From positions 27,123,971-27,187,970 of the forward strand of contig JAYGXS010000008.1 in the NCBI GenBank assembly GCA_036362985.1: a DNA stretch of 64,000 nucleotides. Direction: 5' to 3'. This DNA is from Ligula intestinalis (lineage: Eukaryota > Platyhelminthes > Cestoda > Diphyllobothriidea > Diphyllobothriidae). A program made the translations under genes and the position numbers. Positions 1 to 10,489 of this stretch are shown here, piece by piece; positions within the stretch are counted from its first letter, which is position 1; every line of letters starts with the position of its first letter. The notes below the pieces were generated by a model. That model did not search any database and was not told the origin of the DNA. It worked only from the letters and a program-made list of their open reading frames with translations.

Positions 1-1039
1 TGCCATACCGTGTAGCCCATGGCGGACCTCACCATATTCAACACTCATACTGTCGAGAGGACGTGTGCTTTCCGGTATTTTTAGCAAGCAAAAAACAGTG
101 ACGCATGCTCAACTGAAGACAATGCGCTTCTCGGGATTTACAAGGATCTGAAATTAGGAGGTTAGAGGGTGCCAAGCTTTGACTTTGTGCACACGGTGCC
201 AGTGGTGTCTGCGCAGACAATCCGCTTTTTGACTACACACTGCAGCAAACCGTGAGAGCGGCGCATATAAGTATACGCCTTAAAGCGTCACACTCCTGTG
301 TACTTTCGTATTCTACGTGCAAGTCTTGAGGACGACATGACCTCGAGGCGGCTGTTTTAACGCCCTGCAAACACGTTCTGTGTAAAAGTGTGCAGTGTTG
401 TAACGGTGACAAGTGACTTTCGAAGCCCGGGAAGATTCGGTCTCACCTGCATCGCCAATGTTGTAACGGTGACAAACGGAGAGGTCACTGACTGCTTACG
501 CCCTGTTTGAACCCCCATGGAAGAACACGACAACAAGGATGTAAAAGCGGAAGCCACCCGAGTGAGGGCTTTATTGTGTACAGAAGCCAAAGTTGCTGTC
601 TTGGGTGGCAGTGGCCGTGGGGTGGAACCCGGGCTGAGATGAACTTCATCCAGTCACGCCTGACAGTGTCTGTGAGTCGGATGCAAGCCCCTGTGTGACA
701 ATGCTACAGTTGCTTATAAGTGATTGTGAAGCGAGTTCAAACGTTGTACGATTGGTGCGTTGTATTGCTCGGGGAGTGTCGAGTATTGAGGTCAACTGCT
801 GCGTGGCCGCAGGGTGGCGCGCTGGCAAGGTTGTGCTGGTAGTCGATTAGGCTGACGCCTTACAATTTCTTAGGTATATTTCAACGATTACGGATACGAA
901 TTCTACGAAGCCATGTACTCAGACATATCATACAGCATCGGGCAAATCGAGTTGTGTCAGGTATTGAGGTCACCTGCTGGGTGGCCACAGGGCGGTGCAC
1001 TCACGTGTGCTCGCGTTCGTGTACGCACGTACATGTGTC
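1..1039. other. no gene seen; two short duplications
   Basis: I see no coding signal here. A 17-bp unit (core TTGTAACGGTGACAA) occurs at 396-412 and again at 459-475. A looser unit of about 41 bp (GTATTGAGGTCA followed by a G-rich stretch) occurs at 783-823 and 961-1001. Both look like decayed local duplications. Confidence 0.5.
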
Positions 1040-1493
1040 CAAGTGAATATCTGTAGTGGGTCATGCCTGGCTGACTAGCTCACGTCGAAGTGCAATTTCC
1101 CAAAGGCTCACTGACGCGGTTTTCGACGTCTAGACCAGCCAGTCACAGTTCCCGCATCTACGCGGGTTGATCCAAGCGACAAATAGCAAGCTTGCACGCG
1201 TTCCCAATGCAAGCTGCTTCCTTGCCCAAAATCTCCAGGCCGACATAGCCAATTGATGCGCGCTCTCTGTCTTCTGGGCGGATTGCTGCTAAGACCTTAC
1301 TTGGACTGCGGCCGGCTCTCCTGCCGGTCGTAGGCTTGTCAAGTTAGACTTCCTCCATCTATTCTCCTTTCCTTTGCGTACACAATATACTCTTCCATCT
1401 ACTTTGGCCTTCACGTACTTCTCCTCTGCACTAAGTAACCATGGTCTGAAGATCGCAATTGGGTGGGGTTGACTCACTTAACCCCCTGCTATA
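1040..1493 (+). repeat. solo LTR, gypsy family A
   Basis: Member of the commonest repeat of the window. In sense orientation the family starts near TGTCGTGACTAGCTC, carries CCAAT-type sequence (AGCCAATYACAG), then CTGTACAGAATAAAC or CTGTGTACACAATA, then TCTGAAGATCGCAGTTGC, and ends TTAACCCCCTGCGATA. All these blocks are recognisable here. The LTR reading comes from the copy at 36490-36802, which abuts a primer binding site. No internal gypsy genes are attached. Confidence 0.75.
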
Positions 1494-1599
1494 TACCCGT
1501 CCAGCCTTTTAAGCTCATCACGCGGGGACAGTTCATCAACGAAGACACATGACTTTGAGGCCACTCGCATTGAACGATTGCCAGCGGTATCCTTTTTTC

Positions 1600-1950
1600 C
1601 TATTTCAACGCAACCAAAATTGACACGGCATGTTGATTTGCGGTCGAAGTTTGACGCAGCCAACCTGGCTCACACATAGTCAAGATGACCAATCTCCTAC
1701 CAACACGCCGATGCATACGTAGTCGGTAACTTTCCTCCTTCCAACATATAGATTCAGTGACTCACTGAGTCCAGATGACCTCTCCGCCTACAAACACCAG
1801 GTACTGATGGCATTGACATGACTCACGTATGCTAGCCATAGCCGTTCATGCAAATCACAATCGTCCCTTCAATCTGGCTCACATAAGCCAGCTGCATGAA
1901 CACCAGCTGTTCAAACTCTACCGTTGGTATGTACCTCCTTTACTGCATTT
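1600..1950 (+). repeat. gypsy leader / 5' internal fragment
   Basis: Shares diverged blocks (GACACGGCATGT, CCCTTCAATCTGGCTCA, GTTGGTATGTACCTCC) with 37140-37320 (+), 24115-24215 (-) and 5130-5275 (-). At 36.8-37.3 kb this sequence lies downstream of an LTR and a primer binding site, so it is probably the leader/early gag part of the same gypsy family. No open frame survives. Confidence 0.5.
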
Positions 1951-2009
1951 ACCTATACTCAGTGGTCAAAAATATGCGAGGCCCAGGTAATTGAATAGAA
2001 GGCGGAAGA

Positions 2010-2310
2010 GCGTTCTCTGGGACCAATATTCTATTTGCCCGACGTTTCGGACTCTCACTCGAGACCATTGTCAAGGAATGAAAACGTACAACTCACTGCG
2101 TGATTAAATCAGCTCTGCCGGGAGTGACCTTGAGTTCCCATTGTTCGCTCCGTCAAGAGTGACCTTGAGCCTTGCCAGTGCTCGCGCATCGCGATGTAGG
2201 CATCTGGGAGATCGATACGCCTATAAATAGAGTCCGCGTGCGAATGCCATGCTTCTTCTAGTAGGCGTGAGACTCGGTCGTCCGACTGGCCCAGTATTCG
2301 CACGTGTTCG
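2010..2310 (-). pseudogene. Penelope-like element 3' end with hammerhead-like tail
   Basis: Read on the minus strand, 2303-2150 encodes a short piece with LEEAWHSHADSIYRRIDLPD. This matches the conserved C-terminus of the PLE GIY-YIG endonuclease region (pattern EAW-S-SINRHIDL-P-Y). About 80 bp downstream, at 2075-2030, lies a GAAACGTC block preceded by a short hairpin, the position and sequence expected of the PLE hammerhead ribozyme, though its CUGAUGA box is degraded. Only the last 50 codons or so remain. Confidence 0.65.
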
Positions 2311-2374
2311 CATTTACTTATTCTTCCTCCGTTCGATTTCTTTCGTCAACGAACTTCGGTCTAGGATGGAAGCA

Positions 2375-2739
2375 CTTGTAGTGACTAGCTCCACAGGAAG
2401 TGCACATTTGAACGCTTGTCGTGACGTAATCATGTCGAAGTGTATCGCGGGGACGGTTGCTGCGTCCGGCATCGGGAACAGCCAATTACAAGCCGACTCA
2501 CACAGGACCTCATATGACGTCTGCCGAGCAGGTATAACTTAGACGCCGTCCGCTCGTTTGCTGTTGTGCGGTCGTCTGATAATCGATTTCCTACTGCCTA
2601 TTCTTCCATTTATTCATTAGATAATATGCTCTTCCTACCCTTCTGTCCTTCACGTGACTTCTCGCTTCTCCTAACGAATCGGGCGTGGAAGAACGTAGCC
2701 GTTAGGGTTAACTTTCATTAGCCTTAACACTCCGCGATA
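2375..2739 (+). repeat. solo LTR, gypsy family A (diverged)
   Basis: Begins near GTAGTGACTAGCTCC with a CCAATTACA block inside, and ends GCCTTAACACTCCGCGATA. The middle is diverged but collinear with other family A copies. No primer site follows. Confidence 0.6.
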
Positions 2740-3049
2740 AAATGAACTATTGTTTGCAGTCGGTCACAGGAGCCATTCGTAAAGACAATCGGCAAGGTTA
2801 TGCTAGCAGTAGGCTAGTCTGACTCCTAACATTCAGAGACAATAGGAAACTTCGAGCGCCGACAGTAGACAACATAACTCACACAATGCCTTGATTGAAG
2901 TACGAGTAAATATTTAAGCGTTCAGTTAGCCAGGTGAATAGCAATGTTTCGCAAGTTTAGGCAGTTTTCATGAGTTAGATTACAGACCATACCGTGTTTA
3001 GCCGGTGGCAATGCAAACCCGACAGCTCAAATGGGAAAACTGAGAGGAA

Positions 3050-3345
3050 GAAATGGATTATTTATTTTTAGGCAGAAGGTGGGGGTCTCGCTTTGATGTT
3101 TCAATGATAGGCACTTGCATTAAAAATACTCCAAACAGAAAAAACATTAATGCATCTCAACCCATTATAGAGACTCAGTTACTGGCGCAAATCTCAATTT
3201 TCCTCCAACTAGGCATGACTAAACTCTCACGGCTCGTTCACCAAGGTAATTGGAGATTTATCATGTGGTCTAGCCAGCTTGCACAGGTTGGGTCTCTTCC
3301 GCAGCTCGTAGGCCGCTTCCAAGTAGCGCAGGGTCCGATTTTCTC
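3050..3345 (+). repeat. short interspersed repeat E, copy 1
   Basis: The half ending in CTCACGGCTCGTTC resembles 3806-3870 (CTTTCTCGGCTCATGG). The half from 3263 (GTGGTCTAGCCAGCTTGC to CGCAGGGTCCGA) resembles 41968-42045. No coding potential beyond a chance 99-codon frame. Confidence 0.5.
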
Positions 3346-3705
3346 GTGGTAATTGGAGATTGCCTTGGTAATTGGGCAGCAAATTTTGATGACTACTTGG
3401 TCTGCGCTAAACTTCTCTTCCCGTTTTCTTCCTATTGGCTGATGGAATGTAGTGTTCTTCAGGTGATCATTATTTACGCTGAACTAAGACCTTTGCTGTT
3501 ACACATTGCCAAGCTGTGAAATTCAATCTGCTGTATGCTTCTAACCATCCTCTGACTCATGCAACGACGGGATGCCATTGAAAAGCCTTCGCGAAAGTTC
3601 CTGAATTCAATAAATACTGCTGCCTTCGCTCCTTTTAAATGTGTACTGAGAAAAAAAATACTTCACATAATTTAGTAATTCAACAGGGGGGGGTCAGGGG
3701 CTGGA
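3346..3705. other. no gene seen
   Basis: Mixed-composition spacer with a G-run near 3686-3695. I found no match to the repeat families of this window and no credible reading frame. Confidence 0.4.
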
Positions 3706-3870
3706 TAATGCAATGTTTTAATGGTCAACACCTGCACTGAACGAAGGATAAACTGCCAAAAAAACTATGCCTACAGTATAAGCAAAAAGGCATCTCTTCG
3801 GCTGTTAGTACAAATATCATTTTTCCTACAACGAGGTATGCCTAAGCTTTCTCGGCTCATGGTTTTTTCT
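3706..3870 (+). repeat. short interspersed repeat E, copy 2
   Basis: Collinear with the 3050-3240 segment, with shared blocks at ATGCAATGTTT/ATGATAGGCACTTGCA and at the end (TTTTCCTACAACGAGG against TTTTCCTCCAACTAGG). The two copies lie about 0.6 kb apart in the same orientation. Confidence 0.45.
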
Positions 3871-3872
3871 TT

Positions 3873-3960
3873 AGCTCAGACGGTTAGAGCGGTGACAGAA
3901 CTGAAGCTCTCCACTAGCCGTCACGGGTTTGAATGCCAACGGCGCCACCTTGTTTTTCAA
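3873..3960 (+). repeat. tRNA-like sequence (SINE head or tRNA pseudogene)
   Basis: TTAGCTCAGACGGTTAGAGC is a good D-arm and box A match, and GGGTTTGAATGCC approximates the T-arm and box B. The acceptor ends (TTTTCTT against the 3' GGCGCCA) do not pair and the anticodon arm is too long. I therefore read this as a tRNA-derived SINE head or pseudogene, not a working tRNA. Confidence 0.5.
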
Positions 3961-4220
3961 AATTTAATCATCTGTATTATGGACAGATCTTTTTAGTTAG
4001 ACACGCCAAAAGCTCGTCATCTGTCCGTAAGCGTCAAAACACATGCTTCAGTCTTGTTAATTGAAACTGAGACCAAGTCAATGGGTATTGTTATCCTTAA
4101 GTGTGGTTGGCTAAATTCGCAACGAAAGCCTTTGACATTGCGCAGGCGATGCTACTGAGATGTGCATCCGGTCGACAACTGGTATTTCTGAGGTCGCAGA
4201 AGCAACTCCGCCCAAGTAAC

Positions 4221-4640
4221 CACAGTGTCCACATGCAGAAACAACAACTGACCTCAAAGTGGGAATCTTCGGCCTCTGATGATCTTGGACTCAAAGCTGT
4301 ATGAACTGAGTGCAGTTTGTCGCCGCAACTTTCTCCCAGCGACCGCATGATGTAAACACCGTGGCAGCTCATGGCTGCTGTTAATTATGGTTTATCGAAC
4401 CACAGAAAGAGGTCATGGACAGGTTTGGCTTCATGCCGTAGACTCTGCATTTGATCTTTTGTGGGCTTTTTGATGAAGGCTTATTCAACACGGCCGATGC
4501 CAAACCTGTCAGTCCGATTGCAGCGGTAGAATCAATCCTCAGTTAGGCGGAAGCGATGGAGGAGACTAGAGACCTTCACTTAAATCAAATATTTTTACTC
4601 CTCGCAGGCCGCGCGAACTGCCGCCCAATGTCGAAAGTGT
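4221..4640 (+). repeat. duplicated repeat F, copy 1
   Basis: Aligns with 5311-5690 in the same orientation. Shared blocks include CAGTGTCC/GAGTGTCC with ACAACAACTGA, ATCGAACCAC with GACAGGTTT, GCTTCATGCCGTAGA, TCAAACCTG with ATTGCAG, and GGAAGCG with GGAGACTAG. The similarity is broken by indels. No protein product is evident. Confidence 0.55.
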
Positions 4641-5129
4641 TGTGCTAAGGAGATTAAAAAACAAACAACGTCTCTGCTATTAAAGACTGTTCGATGGCAG
4701 CAGGTGTATATTGCACAGGGTTTGACGGGTTTCAACAAAAGTATACACTTACAATTTCGGTCTACGCCTATAGACCCTAAATATACTGATATATACCGCG
4801 AAAAGAAATTAATTTCTGAGGAGATTAAAGAGCCCAACAAAAAACTGTTCACCTGACGCCAATGTGCTGCTTGTCGTTTTCTGGATTTATTCAGATCTTA
4901 CACGTGGATGAGAAGTATCAAGCCCTTTGTGGCACACCTAAGACTCAGGGCACATGGTTGCAGTGAAGGCTGATTGGCAAGTGGGAGTGGCTAGACAGTC
5001 AGGCATATGCAGCCGGTACGTGTGCACTCGTTGTCGGTGGTGAGTCATCGCGCAATGATCGTCTGCACGGAGTGAGTCACCACAAATGCTCCCTTACCAG
5101 ACGGAAGTTCAGCGGATGAAAAAATCCAA
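4641..5129. other. no gene seen
   Basis: AT-rich for its first 200 bases, then mixed. No repeat family, coding signal or RNA structure recognised. Confidence 0.4.
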
Positions 5130-5275
5130 ACGGATGAAGAATAGTTAAATTTAGTAAAGAAGTTACGTACCAAGGTAGAGTTGCAAAAAGCGTGAGCGGC
5201 TGTGGTCAGCATGAATGAGTCAGGTGCAAAGGTGGCTGGAGAAAGCACGTGGTTAAGTTAAACGTCGGCGGCCGG
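5130..5275 (-). repeat. gypsy leader fragment
   Basis: Reverse complement of the block also at 37180-37320 and 1860-1940 (CATGCTGACCACAGC, TTGGTACGTAAC, TTTAACTATTCTTC). It lies between the two copies of repeat F. Confidence 0.5.
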
Positions 5276-5310
5276 TCGGTAACTTGAGTTGCAAAGCAGC
5301 ACCTCCATGG

Positions 5311-5690
5311 TACTCAGAGTGTCCGCATACAGACACAACGACTGATGTCAGTGCGGCCCGAACATGGCACAGTTTGCCACTGACACTTCCGGATAGCGAA
5401 CACTGTAGGTTTTATTATGATGACGATTCATCGAACCACCGAAACAGGTGGTTGACAGGTTTAGCATCAGCCACGCTGAATTAGGCTTCATGCCGTAGAA
5501 CCTCAATTTCATCTTTTTCAGCTCCTTTGAAAATTCTGATGTCAAACCTGCCAATAGTATTGCAGTCGTGAAATCAATTCTCAGTCAGACGGAAGCGGCG
5601 GTGGAGACTAGGGGCCTTATCGGACACAAAATGCAATCATAGGCCGCACGAACTCCTGTCAAAGGTCGAAATTACTGCCCAAAAGAGACT
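5311..5690 (+). repeat. duplicated repeat F, copy 2
   Basis: Partner of 4221-4640, about 1.1 kb away. It retains TTCATGCCGTAGA, TCAAACCTGCC and AGACGGAAGCGGCG. The pair may be a local tandem duplication interrupted by the gypsy leader fragment, or two insertions of one family. Confidence 0.55.
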
Positions 5691-5763
5691 CAAATCTAAT
5701 CGAGACGCTAGTGACCACACTCCGCTCGCGACTGCTAGCATTTGTAAAAACATCGATGTCTAC

Positions 5764-6135
5764 TGTCAAAATGAGTGATAGTCGACTCAAGGAGGTTCCC
5801 TTACATGAGAAGTCAGGTAAGACCGATTAATTTTTATAGCGTTCTGTAGAAAAGGAGCTAACAAAATGCTGTGCAGAAACAAGCTGCAGACGGTACAGAT
5901 TCCAAGTGCTGTGTGTGTACTCTATGTGTGTGCGCACGGCTTGTAGGATCTCGAACAAAATATCCAGCCAATCAGGAAATGGCTTTCACGATTTGGATCG
6001 TGCTGACGAGGATCTTACGCCAAGATGCCTTCAAGGGCTCCAACTTTTAGTGACAGATGAAGGTACGCTGAGTCATGTGCAGCCTGCTGTTAGTCGACCG
6101 ATAACGCGTGACGGGCAGGAGTCTGCATGTAACGT
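5764..6135 (-). repeat. solo LTR, family G
   Basis: On the plus strand it starts TGTCAAAATGAGTGA, the reverse complement of the LTR end ...TTTTGACA that abuts a primer site at 42555. It continues through a shared AAGTCAGGTAAGACCG block, AAAGGAGCTAACA and CAATCAGGAAATGG to ATGTGCAGCCTGC. Collinear copies lie at 34378-34745 and 43458-43865. Confidence 0.6.
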
Positions 6136-6239
6136 ACGACTAAGGACAGACTTGGCAGCAAAAACGGCCAGTCAGCGGTTGTGGCGCCGATCGCCACATT
6201 GCCTTGCCAACGCCGGTCTGGCCAATCATCTCCTTATGG

Positions 6240-6450
6240 CTAAATCACACATAATCGCACTCTAGAGGCTGTGATGACTCCCGCACTCTCACACTTCGGA
6301 CGTGGCCTCCTCGCGCGGGAGTGGTCGTGCAATTGTCCGACTGTCAACTTCCTCCACCCATTGTCCACTACCTATATAGAGTATACATTATTCCCCTTCC
6401 ATCTGGTGTCTCGCTTCTTCTCTCCATATACGGAACCGGACGTAAAGGAT
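6240..6450 (+). repeat. LTR family A fragment (diverged)
   Basis: Contains CGCACTCTCACACTTCGGACG, CGACTGTCAACTTCC and GTCTCGCTTCTTCTC with GGAACCGGA, in the order seen in the copies at 48120-48395 and 50280-50647. The terminal CTGCGATA is missing. Confidence 0.45.
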
Positions 6451-7072
6451 TTTTCCTATTAAATTAAGCCACTCCGATAAAACATTGTTTTCGTGCCTGC
6501 GGACAGGGGACTTCTGGGTTGTTTCGGACAGAATAGCTCCCTTTCAAAGAGTAAAAGGTTGATGCTATATGTTAGTGATAAACACAGAAGGACTCCCAGG
6601 AAGGCCTTTACGGGCTTATTTGCCGTCGTCAACTGGGGAATCACAACCCCGGTGTAGCAGCGGAAATTTCGGCTATACTCGAGTTTCGAACTCGCGTTTC
6701 TCCAGTCTCTAGTTTGTGTGCCGGATTATATATGGCAGTGGATAATTGTACACAGATCTGTTTCAGGATGTACCCAGCCTGGTTGATGCCTTCGCGGTAA
6801 GAATTATTCCTAACGAGCGTCCCGGAAGAACTCTCAGGTCACGCTATTGGTCCGCCAACACGCAAAGGCCGCATGCGCCCATGCGCGCGCCTCGAGGTCA
6901 CCCAATGCAGCCAGGCCAAAGGGACCAGATGGCCAATCAAGCTCCTAAGCGCATGACAGCACAATCTGATTGGTCGCATCTATAATACTTCATATCATAT
7001 GGTCCCCGTCGAGGGACACAATAAACGACTTTCTTTCCTTACGACCTCGTTCACTATTTTCCTTGTTGGATT
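6451..7072. other. no gene seen
   Basis: Mixed-composition sequence with no convincing frame. A 79-codon frame at 6746-6985 has no recognisable motif. Ordinary spacer or decayed repeat. Confidence 0.4.
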
Positions 7073-7203
7073 GACATAAAGAGACTGGGGTGGCACAAAT
7101 CTAGCCTGGGAACCCATAACGACAATTGGCGACGCAGATGAGATCAGCTTTTCTAATGGGTTCCCAGGCCAGAGTTGTCCCGCCTCAGTCTCTTTATGCC
7201 AAT
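7073..7203. repeat. foldback: imperfect 45-bp inverted repeat
   Basis: The arm at 7073-7117 (ending GGGAACCCAT) is the reverse complement of the arm at 7158-7202 (ATGGGTTCCCAGG to CTCTTTATG), with about 6 mismatches in 45. The loop is about 40 bp. It carries TTGGCGACGCAGATGAGATC, which resembles the sequence just after the LTR ending at 10489. Could be a MITE-like foldback or two LTR ends in inverted order. Confidence 0.65.
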
Positions 7204-7739
7204 GCAAAAAGGACCACTTAGCACTACTCAAAATTAAAATTCGCAAAATGGCTGTTTCGGTTTACCAATTTTATGGCCGCTAACTTAGACCTCGCAGTCA
7301 GGTCATCAACACAATTCTCGGAGAAACTTGAAGGCGCAAGTCTCCTACCAAGCGACCTTATAATTTCTCAAAGGACCCAATAGTGAAGGATATAATACTC
7401 TGCTCCAGATACTGAATGTCTGTTGTTATAAACATGCTTTTTTTCAGAAGAGAATCCACCAGCGCGCCGGTGATTTGGTCACATGAGTGAGGCATTCGTC
7501 GATCTCATGTAATGGCAGGCGGACCTATCACAGGAACACCGCTGAGCATCTAGGGTCTGCGGTCTCCCAACATAGCAGATGGGGGGAGATTGAATTATGA
7601 AACAAAAATGAGACTTGTGTGTTCATTTGGTAAATGCAATAATTTTGCATTACTGTAGACAACTTCGTATTTGGTTTAAGTGGGCAATTTATGCTTAGGT
7701 TTGCAGACTTCTGTTCGGTAAACTTTGGGTTGGGATTTG
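7204..7739. other. no gene seen
   Basis: AT-rich spacer without a recognised repeat or frame. Confidence 0.4.
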
Positions 7740-7985
7740 CCGAACGTATTGGGTTTTAGGGCTTATGTAAGGATTAGAAATTAGTTTAGGGGCTAGAGCT
7801 AAGATTCGGTGGGAAGTTTGGGAATTAAGGTTAAGTGTTAGGACTTGGTGCTAGAGAACAAATCTCAGTGGTTTGGATTTGGTTTTAGCGCTAACGCTAT
7901 AAATTAGGGGTAAGGTGCGCCCTGAGGGTTAGGACTAAGGCTTTAGGGTTATGGTTTCGGGTAGGGCTTGGGATTAGAGCAAAGA
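7740..7985 (+). repeat. degenerate telomere-like G/T-rich tract
   Basis: Strand-biased tract with many partial TTAGGG words (GGGTTTTAGGGCTTATG, GAGGGTTAGGACTAAGG, CTTTAGGGTTATGG) separated by indels. No perfect hexamer array remains. TTAGGG is the usual metazoan telomere unit, so this could be an eroded interstitial telomeric tract or an unrelated G/T-rich simple repeat. Confidence 0.45.
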
Positions 7986-8091
7986 GTTTGCCATGAGGCA
8001 GTTGGTTCCTATTTTCGGCTACCTTTGCCTCTCAGTCCCTAGCGATTACTTGTGGGTGTAACGAGAGCTTGCAGGGGTATGCACTTAGATG

Positions 8092-8222
8092 GACCCTTGT
8101 ATGCATTGATATAGACCCCTTTATGCATTTATATAGACCCCTATGTGCATTTATCTAGACCACTGTATGCATTTATATAGACCCATGTATGCATTTATAT
8201 AGACCCCTGTATGCATTGTAAT
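8092..8222. repeat. tandem repeat, ~22-bp unit, about six copies
   Basis: Repeats of TGTATGCATTTATATAGACC with small variations. On the minus strand it continues directly from the transposase fragment: the unit corresponds to the coding segment read MHTGVYIN there. The plus-strand transposase copy has the same segment once (CAGGGGTCTATATGAATG at 8946-8963). The array therefore seems to have grown from coding sequence. Confidence 0.85.
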
Positions 8223-8640
8223 ATTTTCGTCGGGCACCAAGGCAATTGCATTCGCATAAATTCTCCGGATGTGTATGAGTGTGGATGCATTTCTTTCTAC
8301 AGGCACCAATGACAACCGCTTTCTCGAGTAATTGATTTTATTCATGATTCTTGAAACAGTGGACTGTGACGTCGGCACCTACAGGATCCCCAATTCCTGA
8401 ACGATTTCTCTATCAGGCATCTCGTTTTGAGCACTGACCACCTCAGCAACAAGCTGCTTAATTGTTTCCGATGTTTTTTCGGCCTTATCTTCTCATAAGC
8501 GGTTTTTAAATCTCGCTTCTTATTTTCATTTTTGTTGAGGTATTTTGCAATTCTTTTGACTGTCGAATAAGACAAATTGAGTGTCTCGCCTATCCACTTC
8601 AGTGTGATTTCCTGCTCAATATTGAAATGAAAATTACGAG
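8223..8640 (-). pseudogene. Tc1/IS630-type transposase N-terminal fragment, frameshifted
   Basis: Starting near 8640, the minus strand encodes a helix-turn-helix segment (LKWIGETLNLSYSTVKRIAK), then RDLKTAYEKIRP, and after a frame change SQSTVSRIMNKINYSRKRLS, LVPVERN and RRIYANAI. Two HTH units followed by an ERN..R..YA..I stretch before the first catalytic Asp fit the DNA-binding half of IS630/Tc1/mariner transposases. A frameshift near 8455 and an in-frame TAG where the sister copy has Gln make it dead. The catalytic DDE core is absent; the frame runs into the tandem repeat. Confidence 0.7.
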
Positions 8641-9030
8641 CGAGATTTAAAAACCGCTTATGAGAATAGAAGGTCGAAACAAACATCGGAAACAAGTAAG
8701 CAGCTAGTTGCTGAGATGGTCAATGCTCAAAACGAGATGACTGACAGAGAAATCGTTCAGAAATTGGGGATCCTGCAGATGCCAACGTCACAGTCCACTG
8801 TTTCAAGAATCATGAAAAAAGTCAATTACTCGAGAAAGCGGTTGTCATTGGTGCCTGTAGAAAGAAATACACCTACAATCATAAACATCAGGAGAATTTA
8901 TGCGAATGCAATTGTCTTGTTGCCCGACGAAAATATTACCATGCGCACAGGGGTCTATATGAATGAATTCCCCTGTAATGTCGTCATCGCCTCCAGGATT
9001 ATTTTGCATAACTGCCTACTTATTTCGTAG
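8641..9030 (+). pseudogene. Tc1/IS630-type transposase fragment, second copy
   Basis: Head-to-head with the minus-strand copy. It reads RDLKTAYE, KQLVAEMVNAQNEMTDREIV, GILQMPTSQSTVSRIM, SRKRLSLVPVERN and RRIYANAI in one frame, so it is the better preserved of the two. It lacks the first HTH present on the minus-strand copy, ends in non-homologous sequence after VYMNE, and has no DDE catalytic domain. The pair could be an inverted duplication of one insertion or two insertions. Product inferred by family resemblance only. Confidence 0.7.
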
Positions 9031-10012
9031 TAGTTAGCATGTTTGGTTTAACTGTTTTGGTGTCGGCAGTTTTGCTCACCACATCCACACATTAGATCGC
9101 ACTCCCCACGAAAATCTTCAACGATAAAAACCAATGCACAAGTACCCAGAAAAAACGCATTTTGCTTCCATTGTAAAGTGAAGTGTTTATCACATTTTAT
9201 AACCGTAAGCTATTATAAAACATAGTAGCAGTTTTCCAAACGTAAATTGACCCCTTTGGTTTGTGAAGGGGGATATTTCAGGAAGTAAGATACCCGCCGT
9301 CCAGTTGAAAACAGAGATTTAAATTTTTGGATTTGAATAGCGTTCGACACGGTTGACTGACGTGGATTGATTTCGATTTGAACCCTTAGATTTGGTTCGC
9401 GTTCAAGTTATTGCAACTTAATTTTTTTAATGATTGCGCGCTTTTTCGGTGTTCATATTATCTTATTATGATAATGGTATCTACTATTGCCTACTTTTGT
9501 ATGTAACATTTTCAAAACATTCCGCATTGCGATCCATTATGTCCCACTCGTAAGACCCCTATTATCACCAGTCTCGTATTAGAGAATTCTGGGGGTTTCA
9601 GTTACTTTGTTGATGGCATTAGACTGCCCATTACCCTTGTGATTCCGGATCTTATGCCAGTTTATGCCCACCTTTTATTTTGTACATGTTCCTTTCAGTA
9701 GGCCTGTTGAAGTAGTTAAGCAACATGATAAATTACACTGTTGTTTTTATAATTTAATTCTCGGTCACTTACCCTTTGCCCCGCCTGTTAGACCCTTCAT
9801 ATCAACAGTCCTATGCTAAAAAACACCATTGTTCAAATTTGCACTTTAGATCCTCAAAGGATTTGTTGTTCTTATCCTACAGAAGTTCAGAAGCTATACA
9901 GAACATCTTAATTCCACCCCCCGATAGTTACACCAGCTCTCTTACCTCAACTTCCATATAGTCCTGAGTTCCTTCGATCCTAAACGATAGATTATGAGTT
10001 CAGGATGCCATT
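9031..10012. other. AT-rich, no gene seen
   Basis: Low-GC stretch with several T-runs. No frame, repeat family or RNA recognised. Confidence 0.45.
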
Positions 10013-10489
10013 TGTTAGGAAGGTCCAACACTTGCGCCGTCCTCGAGGCAGGATAAGAAAGGGAGCACACGCAAGACCGCCACCGGCCAGGTTCTGAGGT
10101 CACGCATGAAAAGGGCCATGAAAAGACGCATGCACGTGTGCGTGCCACCGAGGGCGCGACCGGAACAATGACCACTGGCCCTTAAATATGCTGCCACCGC
10201 TGAAGGTGGCAGTCCGCTGCCGAGACACGCTACCGACGACCCGAGACTCTGTTGCCGAGACGCGCTAGCGACGACCCGACATTCTGCTGCTGAGGACATA
10301 GGACAAACTGTCGAAACGAGACCGACGACACAAGGCACGCTGCTGACGGACACACAGAAGACAACGCTGATGTACAAGCAAAACTAGCAACAGTAAAGTA
10401 CTATCTGCTATCCTGTTCTGCCTTCTCTTCTTAACACGTGACTGGGGGACATTACCAGTGTTGACACAGGAACACACAAGGTTATAACA
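10013..10489 (+). repeat. candidate LTR, 477 bp, TGTTA...TAACA
   Basis: Starts TGTTAGGAAGG and ends GGTTATAACA, giving a perfect 5-bp terminal inverted repeat of the TG..CA type. TGGCGACGCAAGTGAGATC begins one base after the end, which suits a primer binding site although I cannot name the tRNA. It is unlike family A. No gag/pol follows, so it is a solo LTR or 5' remnant. Confidence 0.6.

Noticed and set aside
3873..3960. Functional tRNA gene
   Set aside because: D-arm and T-arm resemble a tRNA, but the acceptor strands do not pair and the anticodon arm is too long.
8092..8222. CRISPR-like array (also considered at 53673-53757)
   Set aside because: Units are contiguous with no unique spacers, the setting is eukaryotic, and the 8.1-kb unit derives from transposase sequence.
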